Positions 16,499-25,698 of a stretch of 64,000 nucleotides of DNA are shown in pieces. Source of the stretch: Paenibacillus graminis (GTDB lineage Bacteria > Bacillota > Bacilli > Paenibacillales > Paenibacillaceae). The translations under genes were made by a program, and so were the position numbers. Numbering within the stretch: the stretch's first letter is position 1; every line of letters starts with the position of its first letter. The DNA is taken from positions 1,674,001 to 1,738,000 of the forward strand of contig NZ_CP009287.1 of assembly GCF_000758705.1 (NCBI RefSeq). The letters run 5' to 3'. The notes beneath the pieces were generated by a model that saw nothing but the letters and a program-made list of their open reading frames with translations, was not told the origin of the DNA and searched no databases.

Positions 16499-16954
16499 GC
16501 TCTCGGGAGGCTGCCTCCCGCCTGTAACTGTATTTTCTGCAGTTAAAAGCTCGGATATTGGCATGAAAATAGATCTATATAATTTGAACTTAAAAATTCA
16601 TAAAAAGGGAAGAAGTGCGGAGGGGAAGTATTGATACTTACAGAGCGAATGCTTCCGCCTGAAAGCTTGCCGTAGGAAAGCTCGCTATCTTCAGCATAAT
16701 CAGTCACCGGATTTCAACCGACAAAGGCGGTTCAATCAAGAAATTCTTACGGCAACAGCGGCTGGAAGTCCAAACATTCCCCACTGTACGAATTACATTT
16801 ATTTAAAAAAATGGACTTTTACACACCCGTTTAATTGCAGTAAATGTACTTATCGGTAATGAGCAGATAGGTTCTTTCCAATCAAGAACAGAAGAGCAAA
16901 AAAACATGGGATGGCTGAAGGCATTCCGGTTCGTCCGGGAGGAGTGGGGCAGAG
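16499..16954. other. Intergenic region with hairpins, no gene seen
   Basis: It contains CGGGAGG/CCTCCCG (16504-16520), TAACTG/CAGTTA (16525-16545), and a moderately GC-rich stretch at about 16640-16770. That stretch has the look of a dispersed intergenic repeat (around AGCGGCTGGAAGTCCAAACA). No open frame has a ribosome binding site. Confidence 0.4.
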
Positions 16955-18142
16955 ATGGCTGTTCATAATCAACATGGTGCATTTATTGAACCGGAGCTTG
17001 AGGTAACGGGTTCGGGAAGCGGGAAATTGGCTGGTCTTAGCTTTGCAGTAAAAGATGTATTCGCCGTAGCCGGGCACCGATCTTCTGCCGGCAACCCGGA
17101 TTGGCTTCGCAGCCATCAGCCGTCACAGATGCATGCGGCAGCGGTTCGCAGGCTGCTGCAGTCGGGGGCGAGCCTGCGGGGGGCCACGCATACCGATGAG
17201 CTGATGTACAGCCTCGGCGGGGAGAATTACCACTATGGCACGCCGGTCAATCCGCGGGCCAGAGGCCGTATCCCCGGCGGCTCCTCCAGCGGTTCGGCGG
17301 TGGCGGTAGCCTCCGGCGATGTGGATTTTGCGCTGGGAACGGATACGGGCGGTTCCGTCCGCGTGCCATCTGCGTACTGCGGCGTATACGGCTTCCGCCC
17401 TACGCATGGTGCGGTGGAGATGGAAGGCGTAATTCCGCTTGCGCCGGGCTTCGACACCGTGGGCTGGATCACAGCCCGCCCGGAGCTGCTGCTGCGGGCA
17501 GGCGAAGTACTCCTCGGAGCAGCAGCTCCGGGCAGTGGGGCAGGCACGATGGGTAAGCTGCACATCATGCCCGAGGCTTGGGCGCTGGCTGGTGCGGATA
17601 GCGCAGCCAGCTTGCAAGGCGGCCTGCAGGTGCTACAGGCCGGTGCAGGCTGGTCCGGCGCGACGGAGATCGCGCCGGAGGGGCTGAAGACATGGATGGA
17701 TGTCTTCAGGGAACTGCAGGGCGCCGAGATATGGGCGACCCACGGGGCATGGATAGAGCGTGCGCAGCCGCTCTTTGGCCCGGACATCGCCGCCCGCTTC
17801 GCATGGGCGGCGGGCCTTGCCGGGCAGGACCACCGCCGCGCGCTGCGGATACGCGAGGTGATTGCGGCCCGGCTGCGGCAGTTGCTTGGGGAGGACGGCT
17901 GCATCGTCCTCCCGACCGTGCCAGGGCCCGCACCGCTGCGCGGCGGGGATCTGGCACAGCTGGAACAGCACCGCAGCGGCGCCATGATGCTCAGCTGCAT
18001 CGCCGGCTTAGCCGGTCTGCCGCAGGTGACGCTGCCGGTGATTGGCCCCGCCGGCTTGCCGCTTGGCTTGTCGGTGATCGGCGGGCATGGGCAGGATTTG
18101 CGCCTGCTCTCCTGGGTCCGGAGGATTTGGCGACAGGACTAG
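16955..18142 (+). CDS. Amidase (amidase-signature family)
   Basis: A 395-residue amidase-signature enzyme with the Ser-cis-Ser-Lys triad region visible: Lys33 in AVKDVF, GGSSSGSAVAVASG near 108-121 carrying the cis-Ser, and GTDTGGSVRVPSAY near 127-140 carrying the nucleophilic Ser. It is shorter than GatA, and no gatB or gatC is near, so it is a metabolic amidase, not the tRNA amidotransferase subunit. GGAGGAGT lies upstream of the ATG. A strong terminator follows at 18255. Its position before a PucR-controlled purine locus makes a ureide or amide nitrogen substrate possible, but the substrate is not readable. Confidence 0.87.
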   Translation: MAVHNQHGAFIEPELEVTGSGSGKLAGLSFAVKDVFAVAGHRSSAGNPDWLRSHQPSQMHAAAVRRLLQSGASLRGATHTDELMYSLGGENYHYGTPVNPRARGRIPGGSSSGSAVAVASGDVDFALGTDTGGSVRVPSAYCGVYGFRPTHGAVEMEGVIPLAPGFDTVGWITARPELLLRAGEVLLGAAAPGSGAGTMGKLHIMPEAWALAGADSAASLQGGLQVLQAGAGWSGATEIAPEGLKTWMDVFRELQGAEIWATHGAWIERAQPLFGPDIAARFAWAAGLAGQDHRRALRIREVIAARLRQLLGEDGCIVLPTVPGPAPLRGGDLAQLEQHRSGAMMLSCIAGLAGLPQVTLPVIGPAGLPLGLSVIGGHGQDLRLLSWVRRIWRQD

Positions 18143-18254
18143 TGTTGCACAATAGACATTCATGCCGCCGCGCGGCACTCAAGAGGATGCAAATATAGCA
18201 TGAGGATGATTTGCAGGATAGAACTGATGTTGCTCGACAGAAGTAGCGTAGTAC

Positions 18255-18295
18255 AACCCCCCTAACTTCGCGACTGTGAAGTTAGGGGGTTTTGG
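18255..18295 (+). terminator. Terminator after the amidase gene
   Basis: CCCCCTAACTTC pairs perfectly with GAAGTTAGGGGG over a short loop and is followed by TTTT; the 12-bp stem is very stable. Confidence 0.85.
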
Positions 18296-18300
18296 GTAGG

Positions 18301-18415
18301 TGTAACTAGTAGGAGTAGCTAGTAGGAGTGAATAGTAGAGGTGAATATAGGAGTATGAGTAATAGTAATGGTAATAGTAATAGTGTTAGTGATGGTAAGA
18401 GCAGGTGGTAAGGCA
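18301..18415 (+). repeat. Low-complexity TAGTAG/GTAATA-type stretch
   Basis: Imperfect repeats of AGTAGGAGTAG and GTAATAGTAATG run for about 110 bp. It has the look of a decayed microsatellite, with no gene. Confidence 0.55.
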
Positions 18416-18555
18416 AAATTCAACTAATTCTCGGACGCACAAAAAGTACTTCTGAAATCACTTCCTCCAGCCAGCAAAACGATTAAGTGGAAAAAAAGGG
18501 GGGAGGGAACTTATTTCCCCAGGAAACAGATAATTGTGAGATTTAAGTCAAGTGA

Positions 18556-18750
18556 ACCCAGGACAGCCGCCGCCCATCTCACCGCTGCGATCCCACCGCC
18601 GTTCATCTCACCGCTGCCGTCCCATCACCGCCCATCCCGCTACTGCCATCTCACCGCCGCCCATCTCACCGCAGCGATCCCCTCGCCGTTCATCTCACCG
18701 CAGCGAATCCACCGCCGCCCATCTCACCGCTGCCGTCCCATCACCGCCCG
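18556..18750 (+). repeat. Imperfect tandem repeat, about 28 bp per unit, six units
   Basis: The core CCGCCCATCTCACCGCTGC recurs about every 27-30 bp, with variants CCGTTCATCTCACCGC and CCGCAGCGATCC. Units 1-2 and 4-6 form a higher-order copy. Frames are open through it, giving Pro/Ser/His/Arg-rich peptides, but they have no ribosome binding site and no family. Confidence 0.75.
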
Positions 18751-18863
18751 GTTAACTGATTGGATACACCGTTCCAGAAGTCCATGCCATGCCTCCGCTC
18801 AAGCTAAACTCCCCTCATTCAATAGAAAAAGCAACCGGAAATTGCTACGATGCGCAGGAATAT

Positions 18864-18878
18864 GTTAGGTTTTCTAAC
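18864..18878. promoter_or_regulatory. Short inverted repeat upstream of pucR
   Basis: GTTAG and CTAAC flank five bases. The segment TTTTCTAACT here recurs at 25694-25703 in the gap before the uraD gene, suggesting a shared operator. This is an observation, not a known PucR site. Confidence 0.35.
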
Positions 18879-18995
18879 TTTAATAATTGATATTCAATAC
18901 TTTTTTCTTTTCAATATAGGTATCTTTATTTATAATGTTACATAAAGTGACATAACTAACCGGATTTCAATAGAATTTATAAAGGAGGGGTGGCC

Positions 18996-20570
18996 ATGCA
19001 TCTTACGGTTGAAGAAGCGTTGTCCATTTACCCTTTGTCCGAAGCGAAGCTGATTGCCGGTTCGAAGGGGAAACACCGGGTTATCAAATCTGTCAATGTA
19101 ATGGACGCTCCCGATATCTCCGACTGGATCAAGGAGGGGGAGATGCTCCTTACGACAGCTTACTTAATCAAGGACAGTCTGGAGGATGCTTCGGCTCTGC
19201 TCCGGACCTTGAACCGGCGCGGTTCTGCAGGGCTTGGCATCAAGCTGGGGCGTTTTTGGGACGCTGTGCCGGAGAAGCTGGTTGCCGAAGCGGAAACGCT
19301 GAATTTTCCGCTGCTTGAGCTGCCCTTCCAGTTCACCTTCTCGGATCAGATGAACGGGCTGTTCCGTGCGGAGCTTACGCGCAGCACCAGTGTGCTGCAG
19401 GCCATGATGGAGAAGCAGCGGAAGCTGATGCGGTTCGCCTTGCGTTCCGGACACAGCCGTCCGTTGTTTGAATCGGTATCTGAAGTCATCGAAACTCCGC
19501 TCGCTGTGATCAGCTCCCGCGGGGATGTGGTATTCAATAATTCGGATCATGCTGCACCACAGCTGCTGGAAGGCTGGCCCTGGCAAAACCGGAATCAGCG
19601 CTTCCGTACCGGTGACAAGGTCGGATTCAGGATTCCGTTGCTGCAAGGCGATAAGTGCTCCGGCTATCTTTTATACTGCTCTATAGATCCTTTGCTGCTG
19701 CCGGTGGAAGAGAGCTTGTTCGTCCAGGGAGCCGAGCTGATCTCCTATCATCTTCATTCGGGTTATGAGGATTATTTCGAGCATGCCGGGCATAGGGAGT
19801 TCAGCGGACTCCTGCGTCACTGCCTGAACGGCGGAATGTCATGCGCCGAAATGGCCCAGGCCGCTTCCAAGCTGGGAGTGGGGCTGCTGCAGGCGCCGTT
19901 TCAGCTGATGCTTACCGATACAGCCGCCTCTGGGGAGGCTCGCCAGGCCGAACTGCTGCGTATGAAAGAGGAATATCTGGAGCAGCCCCTGCTGCGCGAG
20001 CTGAACGGGATTCATGTGATGATGAACGAAGGCCTGGTATCACTGTATCCGGCGGGTCCGAACAGTCCTGAGCAGTTCCGGGAACTGGTCAATGCCTGTT
20101 TTGAAAATTTGAAATTCGATAAAGGCTATTATCCCCGGGCCGCGCTCAGCAGTTTTAAGGTTAAACCGGAAGGGGTGAAGGAGGCTTTTGCCGAGATCAA
20201 GGAATGTATGGGGATGTTCCCGCATTGGGGAGCACACGGAAATGTTATACATTACCGGCAGCTTGAGCTGAACCTGCTGCTTGCCCGGATTCCGGCAGAA
20301 ACCATGGAGAAATACTGCAGCAGTAGCCTGCGGAGCCTTCAAAGCCGGGAACCGGAGTATGTCAGGGAGATGCTGCATACGCTGGAGGTCTACCTGGAGA
20401 ATGACGGACATGTGAATGAGACGGCCAAAAAGCTGTTTATTCACCGCAATACCGCCACTTACCGGATCGAGAAGCTGAGCGAGCTGCTGGACGTGGATTT
20501 CAAAAAAATCAATGATCTGATGCGCCTGAAGCTGGTGTTTATTTTCCGGAAAATGCTGGAGCATGAATGA
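18996..20570 (+). CDS. pucR: PucR family transcriptional regulator of purine catabolism
   Basis: A 524-residue regulator. An N-terminal PucR domain (about residues 1-125) begins LTVEEALSIYPLSEAKLIAG and contains NVMDAPDISDWIKEGEMLLTT. A GGDEF-like/CdaR-type middle region follows. A C-terminal PucR-type HTH (about 470-520) contains NETAKKLFIHRNTATYRIEKL. In B. subtilis, PucR activates the puc genes when ureides such as allantoin accumulate. The ATG at 18996 lies 7 bp after AAAGGAGG; a GTG two codons earlier is possible. It points the same way as the transport and catabolic genes and is separated from them by 200 bp with a weak promoter candidate. Confidence 0.9.
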   Translation: MHLTVEEALSIYPLSEAKLIAGSKGKHRVIKSVNVMDAPDISDWIKEGEMLLTTAYLIKDSLEDASALLRTLNRRGSAGLGIKLGRFWDAVPEKLVAEAETLNFPLLELPFQFTFSDQMNGLFRAELTRSTSVLQAMMEKQRKLMRFALRSGHSRPLFESVSEVIETPLAVISSRGDVVFNNSDHAAPQLLEGWPWQNRNQRFRTGDKVGFRIPLLQGDKCSGYLLYCSIDPLLLPVEESLFVQGAELISYHLHSGYEDYFEHAGHREFSGLLRHCLNGGMSCAEMAQAASKLGVGLLQAPFQLMLTDTAASGEARQAELLRMKEEYLEQPLLRELNGIHVMMNEGLVSLYPAGPNSPEQFRELVNACFENLKFDKGYYPRAALSSFKVKPEGVKEAFAEIKECMGMFPHWGAHGNVIHYRQLELNLLLARIPAETMEKYCSSSLRSLQSREPEYVREMLHTLEVYLENDGHVNETAKKLFIHRNTATYRIEKLSELLDVDFKKINDLMRLKLVFIFRKMLEHE

Positions 20571-20654
20571 GGTGTGTCATGTTAAGGAAAGTCACATATT
20601 TTAAGAATAATTAGAGGTATGCTAGTGCGCTCTGCACAAAATAAACAGCAGTTC

Positions 20655-20684
20655 TTATCACATGGCACAAACGTATGTTATATA
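20655..20684 (+). promoter_or_regulatory. Weak promoter candidate before the BMP transport genes
   Basis: TTATCA and TATATA are 18 bp apart, about 85 bp upstream of the lipoprotein start. The poor -35 would fit an activator-dependent promoter. Confidence 0.3.
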
Positions 20685-20770
20685 AATTTACGCAGGTGCT
20701 GTAGCTCAGTATAGTAGAGATACATTAATGGCAGCAGCTATGATGAGAGATTTACTGGAGGAGGAGAACT

Positions 20771-21943
20771 ATGAAAAAAAGGGGTCAGGCGCTATCGTTC
20801 AGCTTCGCAATCATGTTCCTGTTGGCCGTGGTTTTGGCAGGTTGCGGCAGCAGCAACAGTTCCGGCACAAACGCCGGCAGCACGGAACCTCCGGCAGCAT
20901 CGAATGCGGGCACAGCAACAGAGGCGGCAGCAACAACAGAGCCGGCAGCAGAGAAGCCGACGGTTGCTTTTGTCTACATTGGACCTCCGGGTGACGGCGG
21001 TTATACGTATCAGCATGATCAGGGCCGCCTTTATCTGGAGAAGGAGCTTGGCATTAAGGCGGACACTGTGGAAAATGTTCCGGAAAGCGCCGATGCCGAA
21101 CGCATCATCACCGAGCTTGCCCAGAACCATGACATTGTATTTACAACGAGCTTCGGGTATATGGACTATACCCTAAACGTAGCCAATAAATTTCCGAAGG
21201 TGAAGTTCATGCATGCTTCCGGCTACAAAACAGCCGCCAATATGGGAACCTATTTCGGTAAGAACTATCAAGGCAGCTACCTGGCGGGGATTGCAGCCGG
21301 CAAAATGACCAAGAAAAATCACCTGGGTTATGTAGGAGCCTTTCCGATCAGCGAGGTGATCTATAACCTCAACGCCTTCACACTTGGAGCGCAGAGCGTC
21401 AACCCTGAGGTTAAGGTGGATGTGGTTTGGACGAATACCTGGTATGACCCGGCAACAGAGCGCCAAGCGGCACTCAGCCTTTTGGATAAAGGCGCAGATG
21501 TGCTGCTCGCATATCAGGATTCACCTGCCACCCTGCAGGCTGCGTCTGAACGCGGTGCTTTTGCCGGGGGGAATGACTCTGATATGGGCAAATACGCACC
21601 GGATCACTATCTGACCAACCCTGTCTGGAACTGGGGCCCTTATTATGTGAAGGCTGTGAAATCCGTTATGGACGGAACCTGGAAGAGTGAGCAGTATTCC
21701 GGGGATATAGCTGACGGTATGGTCGGCCTTGCGCCATTCGGCAGCAAGGTTCCGGATGATGTGAAGAAGCTCGTGGAGGACGCCAAAGCTAAAATTATCA
21801 GCGGAGAGCTGGATGTGTTCACAGGTCCTATCTCTGACAACCAGGGCAAGGTCCAGGTTCAGGAAGGCCAAAAGCTGACCCTTGAAGAGGTTCTGGCCAT
21901 GAACTGGCTGGCCAAAGGCATTGAAGGCACCATCCCGAAATAA
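20771..21943 (+). CDS. BMP family ABC transporter substrate-binding lipoprotein
   Basis: A 390-residue lipoprotein: positively charged start, hydrophobic core, lipobox LAGC with the modified Cys near residue 25, then a low-complexity Ala/Thr/Glu linker. The mature part is a basic-membrane-protein fold (PF02608 type), recognisable from VAFVYIGPPGDGGYTYQHDQG and DIVFTTSFGYMDY. BMP proteins bind nucleosides and related purines and work with an RbsA-like ATPase and two permeases, exactly the genes that follow. In this context the ligand is likely a purine, urate or ureide. AGGAGGAG lies before the ATG. Confidence 0.9.
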   Translation: MKKRGQALSFSFAIMFLLAVVLAGCGSSNSSGTNAGSTEPPAASNAGTATEAAATTEPAAEKPTVAFVYIGPPGDGGYTYQHDQGRLYLEKELGIKADTVENVPESADAERIITELAQNHDIVFTTSFGYMDYTLNVANKFPKVKFMHASGYKTAANMGTYFGKNYQGSYLAGIAAGKMTKKNHLGYVGAFPISEVIYNLNAFTLGAQSVNPEVKVDVVWTNTWYDPATERQAALSLLDKGADVLLAYQDSPATLQAASERGAFAGGNDSDMGKYAPDHYLTNPVWNWGPYYVKAVKSVMDGTWKSEQYSGDIADGMVGLAPFGSKVPDDVKKLVEDAKAKIISGELDVFTGPISDNQGKVQVQEGQKLTLEEVLAMNWLAKGIEGTIPK

Positions 21944-21977
21944 GCGCTGCAACCAAATGAATATTGTAAGACCTTAT

Positions 21978-22017
21978 GGGTGGGGCGGGTGCCGTACAGA
22001 CGGTACCTTTCCCACCC
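21978..22017 (+). other. Stable intercistronic hairpin
   Basis: GGGTGGG pairs with CCCACCC and an inner GGTGCCGT with ACGGTACC. No T-run follows, so it probably protects the upstream lipoprotein mRNA or partly reduces downstream transcription rather than ending it. Confidence 0.6.
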
Positions 22018-22049
22018 GTACTACAACTATAAGGAAAGGAGCGTCCATT

Positions 22050-23582
22050 ATGCAGGACCCTTCGGTTGAGATGCGCGGGATCGTGAAGAAGTTCGGATCT
22101 GTAACGGCAAGCGATCAAGTCGATTTTTCGGCAAATGCGGGTGAGATTCACGCGCTGCTTGGTGAGAACGGAGCAGGTAAAAGCACAGTCATGAGTATGC
22201 TGTCAGGGGTGTACAGAGCGGATGAGGGCGAAATTCTCCTTCACGGCCAGCCCGCCAAAATCCGTTCCCCCAAAGATGCTGCGCTTCTTGGCGTCGGCAT
22301 GGTTTTTCAAAACTTCAGACTGGTGCAAAGTCTCACGGCAGCGGAAAATATCGTGCTTGGCGAAAAGTCGTCTTTCTGGCGGGGCAGCAAATGGATTAAA
22401 AACAAACACAAGGAAATTGAAGGTCTGGCGGAGCAGTTCGGGCTGAAGTTCCCGGTGGACCGTCCGATCTGGCAGTTGTCCGTCGGCGAGCAGCAGCGTG
22501 TGGAGATCGTTAAGACACTTTACCGCGGGGCGGAGATCATCATTTTGGATGAACCGACCTCGGTATTGACTCCCGGCGAGGTGGAGCAGCTGTTTGCGAC
22601 ACTGCAGGTCATGAAACAGGCCGGTAAGACGGTCATCATGACTACGCATAAAATGAAGGAGGTTATGGCCTCCTCAGACCGGATTTCTGTCATGCGCAAA
22701 GGAAAAATGATAGCAACGCTGGCCACTGCCGAGACTGATGAGCTGGAACTGGCGCGGCTTATGGTTGGGCGCGAGGTTGAAATCACCAGGCAGGAGCGTG
22801 AAGCTGCGGCCGGTGATCCGCTCCTGATTGTCAATAATCTGGAGGTCGCTGCCGATCATGGCCGCAAGGCGCTGGACGGGTTGTCCCTTAAAGTATGCGA
22901 AGGGGAGATTGTAGGGGTTGCCGGAGTGGCCGGCAATGGACAAAAGGAATTGGCAGAAGTGCTGACAGGGCTGAGAACCTGGAAGAACGGCGAGATCATA
23001 TTTGATGGTGAGCCGGTAAAATCGGCTTCGGTACGGGGCGCCATTGATTCGGGAATCTCCCATGTGCCGGAGAACCGGATGAAGAGCGGCCTCGCCGGAC
23101 GCCTGGGCTCCGTGGATAACCTGCTGTTCAAGTCCTACCGCAGCAGCGACCACTCCAGGTTCGGATTCCTGAAGGCAGCCAAAAACCGTTCCTGGTCACA
23201 GGAGCTGGTCGAACGCTTCAATGTTAAGACGCCTGAGCTGGATACGCCGGTGCAGCAGCTGTCAGGCGGCAATCAGCAGAAGCTGCTGTTCGCCCGTGAG
23301 GTCAGCCGCCAGCCGAAGCTGATGGTTGCCGTCCATCCCACACAGGGGCTGGACGTAGGAGCTGCTGCCGGTGTGCATGAGCTGCTGATGGAGCTGCGCG
23401 GCACGGGCAGCGGAGTATTGCTGATTTCAGAGGACCTGGATGAATTGCTCCAGCTCTCTGACCGGATTCTGGTGATCTATAACGGTTCGATTATTGGGGA
23501 GAGTGATCATGAACACGCGGACCGGGAGAATATCGGCCTGCTCATGGCCGGCATCCGGAATAAGGAGGCAAGCGCGATATGA
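22050..23582 (+). CDS. BMP-type ABC transporter ATP-binding protein (two cassettes)
   Basis: A 510-residue ATPase with two fused ABC domains, as in RbsA/NupO. Cassette 1 has GENGAGKST, LSVGEQQRVEIVKTL and IIILDEPTSVLTP. Cassette 2 has the degenerate P-loop GVAGNGQKEL usual for this family, plus LSGGNQQKLLFAREV and HPTQGLD. The start at 22050 follows AAGGAAAGGAG; the open frame reaches back 43 codons through the hairpin and is not used. The stop overlaps the next permease start (ATGA), implying translational coupling. It powers the importer made by its neighbours. Confidence 0.92.
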   Translation: MQDPSVEMRGIVKKFGSVTASDQVDFSANAGEIHALLGENGAGKSTVMSMLSGVYRADEGEILLHGQPAKIRSPKDAALLGVGMVFQNFRLVQSLTAAENIVLGEKSSFWRGSKWIKNKHKEIEGLAEQFGLKFPVDRPIWQLSVGEQQRVEIVKTLYRGAEIIILDEPTSVLTPGEVEQLFATLQVMKQAGKTVIMTTHKMKEVMASSDRISVMRKGKMIATLATAETDELELARLMVGREVEITRQEREAAAGDPLLIVNNLEVAADHGRKALDGLSLKVCEGEIVGVAGVAGNGQKELAEVLTGLRTWKNGEIIFDGEPVKSASVRGAIDSGISHVPENRMKSGLAGRLGSVDNLLFKSYRSSDHSRFGFLKAAKNRSWSQELVERFNVKTPELDTPVQQLSGGNQQKLLFAREVSRQPKLMVAVHPTQGLDVGAAAGVHELLMELRGTGSGVLLISEDLDELLQLSDRILVIYNGSIIGESDHEHADRENIGLLMAGIRNKEASAI

Positions 23583-24694
23583 GTTCCAAAAGTGCAAGTG
23601 ATTCCGTGCTGCTGAATTCCGCCTCGGCCAAATCCGCCAGAAGGTTCCCAATGCGTCTGGAGTATGATGCAAGCCGCACGCGTTCTCCCTGGTGGTCACC
23701 CATTCTGTCCATTATTTTGGCACTTCTGCTCTGTGCGGTGTTCATTGCGGCCAACGGCATGAGCCCGGTTACTGTATACGACAAAATGTTCCGCGGGGCC
23801 TTCGGCACCTCTTACGGCATCACGGAAACGCTGGTCAAAGCAATTCCGCTGCTGCTCTGCGGACTAGGCATCGCTGTCGCGTACCGGATCTCCGTATGGA
23901 ATATCGGCGCGGAAGGCCAGCTGACCGTCGGAGCAATGGCCGCGACCGCGGTGACGATATATTTTCCCGGTCTGTCTTCCTTCTGGTCTATTGCCCTGAT
24001 GCTCGTATTCGGAACGGCCGCCGGAGCGCTCTGGGGACTCATGACGGCCATTCCGCGGACGCATTTCGGCGTCAATGAACTGATAACCTCGCTGATGCTG
24101 AATTATGTGGCACTGCTGGCGCTCGACTATGTAGTGTTTGGTCCCTGGAAGGACCCTAAGGGCTTCAACTTCCCGGGTTCGCCGATGTTCACTGCTGCCC
24201 AGTCGCTGCCGGTGCTGGGGACCACAAGACTGCATATCGGGCTGATCTTTGGTCTGGTAGCAGTAGCTATCTATTATCTAATGATCCGCTTCACCCGCTG
24301 GGGCTATGAGCTGAAGCTGATTGGAGCCAACCCTACCGCTGCGCGTTATGCGGGGATTCACATCAAAAAGCATATTATTATCGTCATGCTGATCAGCGGC
24401 GGCCTGGCAGGAATCGCAGGAATGGCCGAAGTTTCCGGGGTGACCCACAAGCTGATGCAGGGAATCTCGCCGGGTTACGGCTATACAGCGATCATTGTCG
24501 CCTGGCTTGCCAAGCTGAATCCGCTGGGCCTTATCGTGACCTCGGTCCTGTTCGGCGGCCTCATTGTAGGCGGCTACAGTGTGCAGACCATCGGACTGCC
24601 TTCGTCCATTTCGGAAATGCTGCAGGGTGCGATCCTGTTTTTCCTGATTGCCGGCGAGATGATCCACCGTTTCCGTATCCGCCGGAATGCATAG
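23579..24694 (+). CDS. BMP-type ABC transporter permease 1
   Basis: A 371-residue integral membrane protein of the BPD_transp_2 (RbsC/NupP-like) family with about nine hydrophobic segments after a 40-residue cytoplasmic start. Typical features are GMSPVTVYDKMFRGAFG, NIGAEGQLTVGAMAA and GANPTAARYAGIH. Together with permease 2 it forms the channel. It overlaps the ATPase gene by four bases. Confidence 0.92.
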   Translation: MSSKSASDSVLLNSASAKSARRFPMRLEYDASRTRSPWWSPILSIILALLLCAVFIAANGMSPVTVYDKMFRGAFGTSYGITETLVKAIPLLLCGLGIAVAYRISVWNIGAEGQLTVGAMAATAVTIYFPGLSSFWSIALMLVFGTAAGALWGLMTAIPRTHFGVNELITSLMLNYVALLALDYVVFGPWKDPKGFNFPGSPMFTAAQSLPVLGTTRLHIGLIFGLVAVAIYYLMIRFTRWGYELKLIGANPTAARYAGIHIKKHIIIVMLISGGLAGIAGMAEVSGVTHKLMQGISPGYGYTAIIVAWLAKLNPLGLIVTSVLFGGLIVGGYSVQTIGLPSSISEMLQGAILFFLIAGEMIHRFRIRRNA

Positions 24695-24724
24695 CAGCAT
24701 CCTCTTAGAGAAGGGAGTATAACC

Positions 24725-25654
24725 ATGGATTTCACGACACAGTTATTAATAGCCGCCATCTCCGCCGGAACACCACTGCTCCTCGCTACACTTGGCGGCA
24801 TCCTGAATGAACGGGCGGGCATCATCCAGCTGGGTGCCGAGGGCCTGATGCTAATGGGGGCGGTCACGACCTGTATCGTCTACATCCGCAGTGAAAACCT
24901 GCTGCTGGCCCTGCTTGCAGCCATAGCCGTAACTGCCGTATTGGGTCTGGTCCATGCCTTCCTGTGCGTTACCCTGCGCGCAAACCAGACCATGTCCGGC
25001 CTGGCAATGACGCTGTTTGGCAGTGGCCTCAGCGCTTACTTAGGCAAGTCCATCAGCGGCATTCCGCTGCCGGGGACTTCGCCCAAGCTGGATCTGGGCT
25101 GGGTGAAGGGGATTCCGGTGGTCGGAGATATTTTTGGCCGGATGGATGGTCTGACCTGGTTCAGCCTGCTGCTGGTGCTGGCTCTGCATCTCCTGATTCA
25201 TCGTACTTCCTGGGGGCTGCATTTGCGGGCAGTCGGAGACAGTCCGGCGACAGCGGATGTCATGGGAATTCGTGTGCAGCTGATCCGTTACAGTTATATC
25301 ACCGCAGGAACGGCGCTGATTGGTCTTGCAGGTGCCGATATGGTGCTCGCATACGCGCCGACATGGAATGAAGGGCTGACAGCAGGCCGGGGCTGGATTG
25401 CGGTGGGTCTCGTCATTTTCGCCAGATGGAATCCGCTGCGCGCATTATTCTGTGCCTATTTCTTCGGGGCGCTCGATTCACTGGGCTTCCGCATTCAACT
25501 GCTCGGCAGTATTGTTCCGCCGTATTTCCTCAAAATGATTCCTTACGTGGTAACCATCCTGGTGCTTATGTATCTCGGTTACCGCAACCGCAACAAGCCA
25601 TCCGGCACACCGGAATCCCTGGGAACGCCTTATATTCGTGAACAGCGGTTCTGA
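24725..25654 (+). CDS. BMP-type ABC transporter permease 2
   Basis: A 309-residue membrane protein of the same family (NupQ-like), with LGGILNERAGIIQLGAEGLMLMG near residue 24 and AVGDSPATADVMGI in the cytoplasmic coupling loop. GAAGGGAGT precedes the ATG, 30 bp after permease 1. It completes the purine/ureide importer. The next gene is 110 bp away across a possible internal promoter. Confidence 0.92.
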   Translation: MDFTTQLLIAAISAGTPLLLATLGGILNERAGIIQLGAEGLMLMGAVTTCIVYIRSENLLLALLAAIAVTAVLGLVHAFLCVTLRANQTMSGLAMTLFGSGLSAYLGKSISGIPLPGTSPKLDLGWVKGIPVVGDIFGRMDGLTWFSLLLVLALHLLIHRTSWGLHLRAVGDSPATADVMGIRVQLIRYSYITAGTALIGLAGADMVLAYAPTWNEGLTAGRGWIAVGLVIFARWNPLRALFCAYFFGALDSLGFRIQLLGSIVPPYFLKMIPYVVTILVLMYLGYRNRNKPSGTPESLGTPYIREQRF

Positions 25655-25698
25655 ATACCGGAGTGCCGCCTTGGTTGAATGCAGAGGATGGGCTTTTC

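Noticed and set aside
16449..16634. 61-codon frame after the gamma-glutamyltransferase
   Set aside because: It is translated from the hexamer repeat and has no ribosome binding site.
17233..18000. 255-codon minus-strand frame within the amidase gene
   Set aside because: GC-rich coding sequence opens frames on the other strand; the composition is Ser/Pro/Arg-rich without motifs, and the amidase motifs are on the plus strand.
18556..18750. CRISPR array
   Set aside because: The units are imperfect and contiguous, with no unique spacers and no cas genes nearby.
18536..18868. Pro/His/Arg-rich 110-codon frame across the tandem repeat
   Set aside because: No ribosome binding site and only repeat-derived residues; treated as noncoding.
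20696..20725. tRNA-like 5' end (GTGCTGTAGCTCAGTATAGTAGAGA)
   Set aside because: It resembles a tRNA acceptor/D-arm start (key part GTAGCTCAG), but no anticodon arm, T-arm or matching acceptor strand follows.
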